Shown: in pieces, positions 8,523-16,346 of the stretch
Numbering within the stretch: position 1 is the stretch's first letter
How the letters are laid out: each line of letters opens with the position of its first letter
Source: an uncultured Sphingomonas sp.
Lineage (GTDB): Bacteria > Pseudomonadota > Alphaproteobacteria > Sphingomonadales > Sphingomonadaceae
Length of the DNA: 64,000 nt
NCBI RefSeq assembly: GCF_913774285.1
Contig: NZ_CAJYHX010000019.1
Location: forward strand, 62,001-126,000
Direction: 5' to 3'
The notes under the pieces: model-generated
Database searches by the model: none
Seen by the model: only the letters and a program-made list of their open reading frames with translations
What the model was told of the DNA's origin: nothing
Translations under genes and position numbers: made by a program

Positions 8523-10046
8523 TTAGGGAACCAGCCGATCCGCCAGCCAGCGCGCGGCGGCGTCGGGGCTCTGCTTGTCGGTATCGCGGTCGACCAGGTA
8601 ATTGGCCTGCCGCATCCGCTCGACCGGCACGGCGCCGATCAGCGGGCGGAGCGCCGCCTGGAAGCGCGCGTCGTTCGCATGTTTCGGCGAGACCAGCAGC
8701 ACCGCGTCATAGCCCGGGATCGCGCCCTTGGGGTCCTTCAGCACCATGAGGCCCTGCGCGGCGATCCGGCCGTCGGAGGAGAAAGCGGGGATCACGTCGG
8801 CGGTGCCGCTGGTCAGCGCGCGGTACATGAAGGTCGGCTGATAGGGATGCGCCTCGGCGAAGCGCAGGCCATAGGTGCGCTGCACCGCCTTCCATTCGGA
8901 CCGTTCCAGGAACTCGATATCGGTGGCGAGCTTGAGCGACGGGGCGACCTTGGCGAGATCGGCGATCGTCGCGACGCCGCGCCGCTTGGCATCGTCGCCG
9001 CGCATCACGAAGGCATAGGCGTTCTCGAAGCCCAGGCTTCCCAGCAGCGTGACGTTGCTGGTGCGCTTGGCCCAATCGGCGACGCCGCGGACGATCTCGG
9101 TGCGGGGCGGCACGTCGGTGCGGTGCATCTGGTTGGTCCAGATCGTGCCCGAATAGTCGACATAAACGTCGATCGCGTCGCTCGCCAGCGCGCCATAGGC
9201 GACGCCGGAGCCGAGTCCCTCGCGGTAGCGCACGCTATAGCCCGCCGCCTCCAGCCGCGCGCCGATCAGCCGGGCGAGGATATATTGCTCGGAAAAGCCC
9301 TTGGCGCCGATCGTCACCACCCCGCGGCTGGCGGGCCAGGCGGGTGCGAGGGCGGCCAGCGCACCGGCGGCAAGCAGGCCGAGGCTTAGCCACACCAGCA
9401 CGCGGCGGCGGTGCGCGATGCCCCATTCGGCCAGCCCGAGCAGCGCGTCGACCGCCAGCGCGAGCCCGGCGGCGGCGATGCAGCCGGCCAGCACCAGCGC
9501 CCAGTTCTGCGTCTGCAGCCCGGCAAAGATCAGGTCGCCCAGGCTCGGCTGGCCGACGGTGGTGGAGAGCGTCGCCGCGCCGATGGTCCAGACGGCGGCG
9601 GTGCGGATGCCGGCCATCACCATCGGCGCGACCAGCGGCGCCTCGACCAGCCGCAGCTTCTGCCAGCGGGTCATGCCGACGCCGTCCGCCGCCTCGCGCA
9701 CCGCCGGGTCGAGCGTGACCAGGCCGGTCACCGCATTCCGCAGGATCGGCAGCAGCGCGTAGAGGGTGAGGGCGAGCAGCGAGGGCAGGAAGCCCAGCGC
9801 CGGGATGCCGCCGCCGACCAGCGCGGAAAGCGACAGCAGCAGCGGATAGAAAAGCGCGAGCAGCGCGAGGCTGGGGATGGTCTGGACCAGGCTTGCCAGC
9901 CCCAGCGCTGCGCGGGCGACGCCGCGATGCCGGGCGGAGAGCACCGCCAGCGGCAGGCTGATCGCGATGCCGAGCAGCAGCGCGGCGAAGGCGAGCAGGA
10001 GATGCTGCGCCAGCAATTCGGGCACGCGGGCAAAGGCGGCGGTCAT
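8523..10046 (-). CDS. osmoprotectant ABC importer, permease fused to substrate-binding protein
   Basis: A 507-residue fusion. Residues 1-245 are an OpuBB/ProW-type permease (EAADGVGMTRWQKLRLVEAP is the coupling-helix region; VWTIGAATLSTTVGQPSLGD is family-typical). Residues 250-507 are an OpuAC/ProX-type binding domain (GAKGFSEQYILARLIG, DVYVDYSGTIWTNQM, TADVIPAFSSDGRI). The binding domain would sit in the periplasm, tethered to the permease. The likely substrate is glycine betaine, choline or a similar quaternary amine; the residues forming the aromatic box cannot be judged without alignment. Its start overlaps the stop of the ATPase gene by 4 bp. Confidence 0.88.
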   Translation of the reverse strand: MTAAFARVPELLAQHLLLAFAALLLGIAISLPLAVLSARHRGVARAALGLASLVQTIPSLALLALFYPLLLSLSALVGGGIPALGFLPSLLALTLYALLPILRNAVTGLVTLDPAVREAADGVGMTRWQKLRLVEAPLVAPMVMAGIRTAAVWTIGAATLSTTVGQPSLGDLIFAGLQTQNWALVLAGCIAAAGLALAVDALLGLAEWGIAHRRRVLVWLSLGLLAAGALAALAPAWPASRGVVTIGAKGFSEQYILARLIGARLEAAGYSVRYREGLGSGVAYGALASDAIDVYVDYSGTIWTNQMHRTDVPPRTEIVRGVADWAKRTSNVTLLGSLGFENAYAFVMRGDDAKRRGVATIADLAKVAPSLKLATDIEFLERSEWKAVQRTYGLRFAEAHPYQPTFMYRALTSGTADVIPAFSSDGRIAAQGLMVLKDPKGAIPGYDAVLLVSPKHANDARFQAALRPLIGAVPVERMRQANYLVDRDTDKQSPDAAARWLADRLVP

Positions 10047-10810
10047 CGGGCGAGCGCCGCCAGCCGCTCGGCCTGTTCTCGCGGCACCGCGACCAGCGCA
10101 TCGGCCGACGGGCCGCCCTTGCCGGCGAGCAGGTCGCGCGGGGTCGCATCGCCGACGACGCGGCCCGCCTCCATCACCAGGATGCGATCGGCGAGGAGCA
10201 GCGCCTCGGCCATGTCGTGGGTGACCAGGATGGTGGTGAGCCCCATGGTCTCGTGCAGCGCGCGGATCGCCTTGCCCAGCGCGTCGCGGGTGACGGGGTC
10301 GAGCGCGCCGAACGCCTCGTCCATCAGCAGCAGCTTGGGCGACGTGGCGAGTGCGCGGGCGACGCCGACGCGCTGGCGCTGTCCCCCGGAGAGCGCGTCG
10401 GGCATCCGCCCGGCCATGGCTTCGGGCAGGTCGACGAGGCGCAGCAGTTCGGCGACACGCGTCTGTCGATCCTTGACCCCGGCCAGCTTGAGGCCGATCG
10501 CGACATTCTCGCCGACGGTCAGATGCGGGAACAGCCCGACATTCTGGAACACATAGCCGATCCGCCGGCGGAGCAGGTGGGGCGGCTCAGCGTCCACGGG
10601 CGCGCCGTCGATCAGGACGCGGCCCTCGCTAGGCTCGATCAGCCGGTTGACCATCTTGAGCAGCGTCGACTTGCCCGAACCCGAGGCGCCCACCAACGCG
10701 ACGAAGCTGCCGCCGGCGATCTCCAGCGACACCCCGTCGACGGCCCACGCGCCCTTCGCATAGGATTTGCTGACGCCTTCGAAGGCAACGCTACGCAACG
10801 GGTCCGGCAT
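10043..10810 (-). CDS. osmoprotectant ABC importer ATP-binding protein
   Basis: Complete ABC ATPase: Walker A GASGSGKST, Q-loop YVFQNVGLFP, signature LSGGQRQRVGVARAL, Walker B LLLMDEAFGALD, H-loop TILVTHDMAEAL. The FQNVGLFPHLTVGENV and THDMAEALLLADR segments place it in the OpuCA/ProV branch, but it lacks the C-terminal CBS pair used there for ionic-strength sensing (the protein ends soon after the ATPase core). The start at 10810 (MPDPLRSVAFEG) was preferred over one 10 codons upstream because the extra residues are not family-like; neither has a strong ribosome site. First gene of a two-gene operon with the permease-binding fusion. Confidence 0.88.
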   Translation of the reverse strand: MPDPLRSVAFEGVSKSYAKGAWAVDGVSLEIAGGSFVALVGASGSGKSTLLKMVNRLIEPSEGRVLIDGAPVDAEPPHLLRRRIGYVFQNVGLFPHLTVGENVAIGLKLAGVKDRQTRVAELLRLVDLPEAMAGRMPDALSGGQRQRVGVARALATSPKLLLMDEAFGALDPVTRDALGKAIRALHETMGLTTILVTHDMAEALLLADRILVMEAGRVVGDATPRDLLAGKGGPSADALVAVPREQAERLAALAR

Positions 10811-10856
10811 CGCCCATGCTTGTGGGCAATGTCGCGGCAAAGGTCAAAGCGCGCGC

Positions 10857-13508
10857 TCAGTTGGGCCGGATCGCTATTCCCGCCACCACCGCGTCGCCGC
10901 CGACCGGCTCGAACGCCAGCACCAGCCGCCCGCCGCTGCTCTTCACCGGGAAGCTGCGGGTGACCGCCTTGTTGGTGCCGCCCGCCGCCTGCATTGGCGA
11001 GAAGCCCTCGATCACCCGCTTGCCATCGGCGAGGACCGCAAAGCTGCGCGCGGCGCCCTTTGCCGCGTCGGGCTCGAAGCTGGCGATGGTCACCGTCCAG
11101 CTGCCATCGGGCAGGGGGATCTCGTAGCCGAACCTGCCCTCGCGGTAGCTGCCGAACAGCGCCGGGCTGTCTGTGCCCTCCACCTTGGGCGGCGGCGCGA
11201 AGGGCGAGCGGCCGGCCAGCACCTTGGCGGTGCCGCCGCGGAAAAAGTCGTCCGAGCCGTAGCGGTCGCCGCCCATCGTGCCGCCGACCAGCGCGCCGGA
11301 ATCGATGAACACGCCCTTGCGCGGATCGGGGCCGGTCCAGTCGAGCGCATCGCTGACCTGCTTGCCGCCGATCGTGGCAGTGGCGACGAGGTGGTTGGCC
11401 CCCGGCGCCAGCGCCACGCCCGGCCACACGCAGATCCGGTCCGGGCAGGCAACCGTGCCCACCGGCTTGCCGTTGACCGACAGCGACACGCGATCGGCGT
11501 TGGAATAGCCGCGCACCTCGGTCACCGCATAGGCGCGGTCGACATAGCGGCGGCCGTTGAGGTGCAGCGTCGGTGCATCGGACCAGTTGGCCTTGAGGAA
11601 GTAGAAGGCGTCCTTGCGGGTCTTGCGATCGTAGGAGACGAGCCCCTTGGTGTTGATGTCGGTCGCATCGCCTTCGTTGCGCATCGTCGTGGCGAAATCG
11701 AACAGGTTCCACAGCCAGCTCGCCGCCAGATAGGGGCGCGCGCGGATCTGCTTCCAGTTCTCCTCGATCGCGAGGCTCTGATATTCCTCCGGCTGCGGAC
11801 GGCCATAGGCGGCGACCGGGCCGCCGCGCGGATTGTCGCTATGCTGGGTCATCGCGCCGCCGGCACCCCATTCGCTGAGGCCCATCGGCAGGTTCGGGTG
11901 CTTGGCATGCAGCGCATCGAGCGCGGGGCCGACGCCGTCCAGATCGCCATAATACCAGCCATAATAGCGGTTGAGCCCCATCACCTGGGTGACGCCGTTG
12001 AGGCTGGGCGCGCCCTGCATCGACAGGACGGATGGCGTGTCCTCGCAGCAATCGGCATAGACGGTGGGACGGCTGGGATCCTCGGCCCGCGCCAGCCGGT
12101 CGAGCTGCTCCAGCATCGCACGCGACTGGGCCGGCTTGCCGCGCCCTTTTCGCATCGCGTCGATCGCCGCGCCGATATCGGCCTCGTTGCCGACCGACCA
12201 GAGCAGGATCGAGGGGTGGTTGTAGTTCTGGTGGATCAGCTCGCGCAGCTGCTCCTCGGCATTGGCGATCGTCTCCGGGGCGGGGGGCTGGCTGGGATCG
12301 ACATTGGCCTCATGGACGAACGGGAGCTCCGCCCACACCACCATGCCCGCCTTGTCGGCTTCGTCGGTCCATTCCTGGGCGTGCTGGTAATGGGCGTGGC
12401 GGATCGTGTTGGCGCCGATCTCGAGCGCAAAGGCCATGTCGCGGGCATGGTCCTCGGGCGTCAGCGCCCAACCCTTGCCGCCGACGTCCTGGTGGCGCGA
12501 GACGCCGTGGAGCGGGGTGACCTTGCCGTTGAGGATCAGGCCGCGGTTGGGATCGAAGGCGAAGCTGCGGATGCCGAGCGGCTGAACCTGTCGGTCGATC
12601 ACCCGGGCGCCGTCGCGCAGCTCGCTGACGACGCGGTAAAGATAGGGGGCGGCGCGGCCCTGCCAGAGGTGCGGGTTGGCGACGGTGAGGCTGCGCTCCA
12701 CCGCCAGCGCCTGGCCGGCTGCGAGCGTGGCCGGCGCGCGATCGGTGGCGACGGGCTTGCCGGTCGCGTCCTGGATGGTGGTGGTGAGCGTCAGCGTGCG
12801 GGCGCGGCTGCCGAGATTGCGCAGCAGCGTCTTGGCGGCGACCTCGGCGCGCTCGGCCGAAACCTTGGGGGTACGCAGATACACGCCCGGCCCGCCATGA
12901 TCGGACAGGTCGATATGCGCGTCCTCCACCGCGACCAGCCGCACCCCGCGATAGATGCCGCCCTGCACGAAGAAATCCCCGCCGAGCGGGATGACATGCT
13001 CGGTGCTGCTGCCTGACGCCGAGGCGCTGTTGTCGGCGCGGACGGCGAGGCTGTTGGCGCCCGGCTTGAGCGCGGCGGTCACGTCAATCCGGAAGCGGCC
13101 GAACGCGCCGGCATGGCGGCCGACATGCTGGCCGTTCACCCACACATCGGCGATCTTGGAAACGCCATCGAACTCCAGGAAGAGCCGCCGCCCGGTCAGC
13201 GCGGTGGGGACCGTAAAGCTGCGGCGATACCAGCCCTGGCCCTGCCGCATGTCCGCATCAGCCGCGCGGGTCACGGCATAGGTGCCGACCTTGTTCCAGG
13301 TATGCGGCACCGTAACCTGCTGCCATGCGGCATCGTCAAAGCCGGGCAGCGCGGGTGCCGTTTGTGCGTCGCCGAAATGGAAGCGCCAGCCGGTGGAGAG
13401 ATCGGTCGTCACGCGGGGCCCGGCACTGGTCTGCGCCTCGGCAGATACCGGCGCCACGATCGCTACGGACGAGAGCAGGAGGGCGGCCAGAGCCGAAGGG
13501 GTGCGCAT
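10857..13508 (-). CDS. secreted glycoside hydrolase family 2 (beta-galactosidase/glucuronidase-like)
   Basis: An 883-residue enzyme with a Sec signal peptide (residues 1-25, cut near AEA-QT). The GH2 order is visible: sugar-binding jelly roll (WRFHFGDAQ, WYRRSFTVP, FDGVSKIADVWVNGQHVG), immunoglobulin-like domain, TIM barrel (GVSRHQDVGGKGWALTPEDH; NTIRHAHYQH) with acid/base Glu442 in SVGNEADIG and nucleophile Glu546 in GLSEWGAGG, then C-terminal beta domains (DFATTMRNEGD onwards). It probably releases beta-galactosyl or related residues from plant or microbial glycans in the periplasm. The exact sugar is not readable. It has its own promoter gap upstream, which holds a GntR-type palindrome, and no transporter gene beside it. 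Confidence 0.88.
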   Translation of the reverse strand: MRTPSALAALLLSSVAIVAPVSAEAQTSAGPRVTTDLSTGWRFHFGDAQTAPALPGFDDAAWQQVTVPHTWNKVGTYAVTRAADADMRQGQGWYRRSFTVPTALTGRRLFLEFDGVSKIADVWVNGQHVGRHAGAFGRFRIDVTAALKPGANSLAVRADNSASASGSSTEHVIPLGGDFFVQGGIYRGVRLVAVEDAHIDLSDHGGPGVYLRTPKVSAERAEVAAKTLLRNLGSRARTLTLTTTIQDATGKPVATDRAPATLAAGQALAVERSLTVANPHLWQGRAAPYLYRVVSELRDGARVIDRQVQPLGIRSFAFDPNRGLILNGKVTPLHGVSRHQDVGGKGWALTPEDHARDMAFALEIGANTIRHAHYQHAQEWTDEADKAGMVVWAELPFVHEANVDPSQPPAPETIANAEEQLRELIHQNYNHPSILLWSVGNEADIGAAIDAMRKGRGKPAQSRAMLEQLDRLARAEDPSRPTVYADCCEDTPSVLSMQGAPSLNGVTQVMGLNRYYGWYYGDLDGVGPALDALHAKHPNLPMGLSEWGAGGAMTQHSDNPRGGPVAAYGRPQPEEYQSLAIEENWKQIRARPYLAASWLWNLFDFATTMRNEGDATDINTKGLVSYDRKTRKDAFYFLKANWSDAPTLHLNGRRYVDRAYAVTEVRGYSNADRVSLSVNGKPVGTVACPDRICVWPGVALAPGANHLVATATIGGKQVSDALDWTGPDPRKGVFIDSGALVGGTMGGDRYGSDDFFRGGTAKVLAGRSPFAPPPKVEGTDSPALFGSYREGRFGYEIPLPDGSWTVTIASFEPDAAKGAARSFAVLADGKRVIEGFSPMQAAGGTNKAVTRSFPVKSSGGRLVLAFEPVGGDAVVAGIAIRPN

Positions 13509-13550
13509 CGCGATGTCTCTCCCATGGCGATCGCTCGGGCGTCGCCTTAT

Positions 13551-13561
13551 TGGTCATACCA
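13551..13561. promoter_or_regulatory. GntR-type operator-like palindrome TGGTCATACCA
   Basis: TGGT-CAT-ACCA lies 43 bp upstream of the GH2 start codon. Sites of the form TGGTnnnACCA are typical for FCD-type GntR regulators (UxuR/ExuR/FadR-like). No GntR gene is nearby, so this is inferred from the sequence form alone. Confidence 0.4.
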
Positions 13562-13622
13562 CTCGCATGGCGGTGGCCTGTCAATCAAGATCATCGCATG
13601 GATGCAAATGCATCACCCGGAT

Positions 13623-14375
13623 TTATACAATCCCTCCTAAGGTTCGTCGGTAGAAGTCGAGCGTCAGCGCCATCGCCTGCAGGAACAGCGCGGGATCGTA
13701 GCGCGGGCCTTCGTCGCGCAGAAAGGCGTGCTGCGCGTTGAACTCATGCCAGGCATAGGCGGCGCCGACTTCCTCCAGCCGCGCCCGGATCGCCTCGCGG
13801 CCGGGGAAGGGAATATGCGGGTCCTGCCGCCCCCAGACGAGCAGCAGTTCGGCCTTCAGTTCGGCCATGCGCGCGAGGCTGTCGTCGCTGCGGCCTTCGC
13901 CAAGCGTGCCCGAGTGGATGTCGGTGGGATAGAAACAGGCCGCTGCCGAGACGCGCGGATCGAGCGCGGCGCGATAGGCGAGATGGCCGCCCAGGCAGAC
14001 CCCGAAGGTGCCGAGCTTGCCCGAGCAGGCGGGGTGCTCGGCCAGCGCGGTCAGCGCCGCGGTGGCGTCCGCGTCAAACGCGGCGACCGGCTTGGTGATC
14101 TTGAGCGCGTTGCCGCGATCCGTGCCCGCCTGGTCATAGGCGAGCACCGTGCCGGCAGGCTCGTACTCGTGATAGACCTCGGGCACCGCGACGAGCAGGC
14201 CATTGCCCGCGAGCATCGCCGCCAGCCGCCGGATCGGCGCGGTGACCTGGTAGATCTCGGAGAAGAGCAGCACGCCGGGGAAGCGCCCCTCCACCGCCGG
14301 GCGGAACAGGTGCATCCGCATCGTGCCGCCGCCGGGCACCTCGATGTCCTGCGTCTCGTCGCTGCGGATGATCAT
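13623..14375 (-). CDS. dienelactone hydrolase family protein
   Basis: A 250-residue alpha/beta hydrolase with the dienelactone hydrolase triad in place: Cys127 in FGVCLGGH, Asp185 in WGRQDPHIP and His216 in NAQHAFLRDEG. No signal peptide, so cytoplasmic. The family hydrolyses dienelactones in chloroaromatic breakdown, but many members are general esterases; no aromatic-degradation gene lies nearby, so the substrate is open. It stands alone between the GH2 gene and an inverted-repeat element. Confidence 0.85.
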   Translation of the reverse strand: MIIRSDETQDIEVPGGGTMRMHLFRPAVEGRFPGVLLFSEIYQVTAPIRRLAAMLAGNGLLVAVPEVYHEYEPAGTVLAYDQAGTDRGNALKITKPVAAFDADATAALTALAEHPACSGKLGTFGVCLGGHLAYRAALDPRVSAAACFYPTDIHSGTLGEGRSDDSLARMAELKAELLLVWGRQDPHIPFPGREAIRARLEEVGAAYAWHEFNAQHAFLRDEGPRYDPALFLQAMALTLDFYRRTLGGIV

Positions 14376-14451
14376 GGGCTGCTCCCTTTGCTAATTCAGC
14401 GGCGGCTTTACACGAGAGCGCCCATGGAGGAACCCGTCCCGCCCCACCAGC

Positions 14452-14544
14452 CGTCATCCCGGCAAAAGCCGGGATCCATTGGTGCTCCGTCGCGGCTCTT
14501 GCTGGCACCGAGGAGCGACTGGATCCCGGCTTTCGCCGGGATGA
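14452..14544. repeat. inverted-repeat element with ATCCCGGCTTTCGCCGGGAT arms
   Basis: Two arms, GTCATCCCGGCAAAAGCCGG.. and ..GGATCCCGGCTTTCGCCGGG, face each other over a spacer of about 40 bases; each arm is itself a small hairpin. Elements with these exact arm sequences are familiar as dispersed, transposase-free repeats in many proteobacterial genomes (REP/MITE-like). It lies in the divergent gap between the dienelactone hydrolase and a small conserved gene. Confidence 0.8.
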
Positions 14545-14650
14545 CGATGGCTGGGGAAGGGATCACGCCCCAAGGGGGGTGAGCGCTATCCACAGATTCG
14601 TGGCCGCCCCCGCTGGACAGCCCGGCGCCCGCCCGAATAGCGGCAGGCGC

Positions 14651-14869
14651 ATGCCAGTCATTGCTACCATCATGAATTCGAACACCGGCGAACCCATCCA
14701 GAAGATGACGTTCAACCGCATGCCCAAGCCCTGGGCGTCCTTCACCCTCGCGAACGGCGAGCTGGTCCAGGCCAGCCGCGTCGATATCGGCAAGCCCGCA
14801 CCGGGCAAGGTCGTCGTGCCCGTCCATGTCTGGGTCGCGCCCAAGAAGACCGACCGGCAGGACGATTAA
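14651..14869 (+). CDS. small hypothetical protein
   Basis: A 72-residue protein, mildly basic in the middle and acidic at the tail (KKTDRQDD). The core TFNRMPKPWASFTLANGELV followed by VVVPVHVWVAPKK looks like a small beta-rich domain; no family is recognised. Third-position GC is strongly raised in this frame and not in the two opposing open frames. The ATG at 14651 was chosen over one at 14672 and one at 14579; the first 24 residues of the longest version are not protein-like. Its stop overlaps the stop of the convergent glucanase gene by 4 bp. Confidence 0.6.
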   Translation: MPVIATIMNSNTGEPIQKMTFNRMPKPWASFTLANGELVQASRVDIGKPAPGKVVVPVHVWVAPKKTDRQDD

Positions 14870-16284
14870 AGCCAGCCGCCCCTAAAGCCAGCGCGCTGCA
14901 GCCCGCGACGGATATGCGGGTTGCGGCGCATCACCTCCCAGACCAGCCCACTGCGCAGGTTCTCGATCATCAGCAGGATCGGCCCCTGGTCGATACCGAG
15001 ATGGTCGCCGTCGACCCAGCCGATGCCGGGCACGATCTTGCCATGCTTGAGCGGTGCGGTCGTGCGGGTGAGGGTGGGGTTGAAGCTGTCGAGAAAGCCA
15101 TAGCGGCCATAGATGCCGCGGCCGTAGCGCGCATGTATCGTCGCCACCGCGCGGCCGGCCAGCTCCGGCTCGAATGCGATCGAGGCTGCCGCCGCCGTCG
15201 GCGCCAGCGTGCCGTCGTCGCGATCATCGGGGCCACGCGCGGAATAGCTGAAGAATTCCCGTTCGCGCCCGCCGATCCGCTGCTTGAAATCGCCGGGACC
15301 GTCGCAGGCGGTCAGGCCCCACACGTCCTCGCCGTAGCCGGACCACCCGCCCGGATTGGCGATCGCATAATTGCGCTGCGCCCGCACCGCGCGGCGGCTG
15401 TTCTCGAAATAATCGATGCCCTTGGCCGCCATGTAGGGATCGCGGATGCCGCGGAAATCGATCCAGCAATGGCTGTACTGATGGATGAAGAGCGGTGCGA
15501 AATGCAGGTGCGGCTCGCCCCATTTGTCGCTCCACTGCGCGTCGAAGCGCGCGGTCCAGGCGGCCCAGGTCTCGGGCGGTAGCGGGTGGCTCGGCGAGCC
15601 CAGCGCCAGCACGTAGAGGAGCAGCCCTTCGTTATAGATGTTCCAGTCCGAGGGGATGAAGCCGCTCTCGGGATGCCAGCCCATCGAGACGAAGGGCGGG
15701 CGCGGCGTGATCCAGGTCCAGTCGACCGCCGCGTAGAGCTGATCGGCCAGCGTGCGGATCTCGGCCTCTTGCGGATCGTCGGCATCGAACCAGCTCTGCG
15801 CGAACAGCACGCCGCCCAGCAGCAATGCGGTATCGATCGTCGACAGCTCGGCGCGCGCGAAGCGGCGGCCCTTGGTGGTGCCGAGGAAGTGGTAGAAGAA
15901 ACCCTTGTAGCCGCTGGCGTCGCTCTGCCCGTCGCCCTGGGGCGCGGCGGCGAAGAAGCGCAGCGTGGCCAGCGTGCGGGTGCGCGCCTGCTCGCGGGTG
16001 ATCCAGCCGTTGGTGACGCCGATCGGATAGGCGGTCAGCGCGAAGCCCACCGCGGCGATCGAGGCGAAGGAGGGGGTGGGCCAGCGATCGGGCGCAAGGC
16101 CGGTCTCGGGATCGGTGGTGTCCCAGAAATAGCGGAAGGTGCGTTCTTGCAGGTCGCGGATCAGCGGGTCTGCGCCCGGTGCGGGGCCGGCGGCGCCGAT
16201 GCGGGTGCCGGGCTGCGAGCATGCGCCCGCGAGGCCCGCCAGCGCCACTGCGCCGGAGCCGAGCAGTTGCCTGCGATCGATCAT
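14866..16284 (-). CDS. PF10091/GH144-type glucanase lipoprotein
   Basis: A 472-residue protein. The N-terminus is a twin-arginine-like lipoprotein leader (MIDRRQLLGSGAVALAGLAG, then A-C with Cys22). The mature part matches the putative glucoamylase family PF10091, the founding group of GH144 endo-beta-1,2-glucanases: LQERTFRYFWDTTDPETGLA, PSFASIAAVGFALTAYPIGV, GWHPESGFIPSDWN, FIHQYSHCWIDFRGIRD, GYGEDVWGLTACDGP, GIYGRYGFLDSFNPT and GWVDGDHLGIDQGPI. It probably cuts beta-1,2-glucan (or a related glucan) at the cell surface or in the periplasm. It lies downstream of the TonB-dependent receptor, behind a strong terminator-like hairpin. Start chosen at the ATG before the RR leader; a longer frame to 16323 adds no useful sequence. 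Confidence 0.8.
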   Translation of the reverse strand: MIDRRQLLGSGAVALAGLAGACSQPGTRIGAAGPAPGADPLIRDLQERTFRYFWDTTDPETGLAPDRWPTPSFASIAAVGFALTAYPIGVTNGWITREQARTRTLATLRFFAAAPQGDGQSDASGYKGFFYHFLGTTKGRRFARAELSTIDTALLLGGVLFAQSWFDADDPQEAEIRTLADQLYAAVDWTWITPRPPFVSMGWHPESGFIPSDWNIYNEGLLLYVLALGSPSHPLPPETWAAWTARFDAQWSDKWGEPHLHFAPLFIHQYSHCWIDFRGIRDPYMAAKGIDYFENSRRAVRAQRNYAIANPGGWSGYGEDVWGLTACDGPGDFKQRIGGREREFFSYSARGPDDRDDGTLAPTAAAASIAFEPELAGRAVATIHARYGRGIYGRYGFLDSFNPTLTRTTAPLKHGKIVPGIGWVDGDHLGIDQGPILLMIENLRSGLVWEVMRRNPHIRRGLQRAGFRGGWL

Positions 16285-16300
16285 GAAAGGTTCCCGAAAG

Positions 16301-16336
16301 AAAAAAGCGGGGCGGGGCACCAAGGCACCCCGCCCC
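16301..16336 (-). terminator. intrinsic terminator/attenuator between receptor and glucanase genes
   Basis: On the minus strand, a 9-bp pure-GC stem (GGGGCGGGG with CCCCGCCCC) is followed by GC and six U residues. It sits 10 bases after the receptor stop codon and about 17 bases before the glucanase ATG. Read-through would give a lower dose of the glucanase than of the receptor. Confidence 0.8.
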
Positions 16337-16346
16337 AGAGGAGGGA

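Noticed and set aside
10767..13016. 749-codon open frame opposite the GH2 gene
   Set aside because: Composition (His, Arg, Gly, Ala) is that of an antisense shadow; the GH2 frame has a signal peptide and both catalytic Glu.
14408..14844. Two overlapping minus-strand frames opposite the small gene at 14651
   Set aside because: They run through the inverted repeat and lack third-position GC bias; the plus frame has it.
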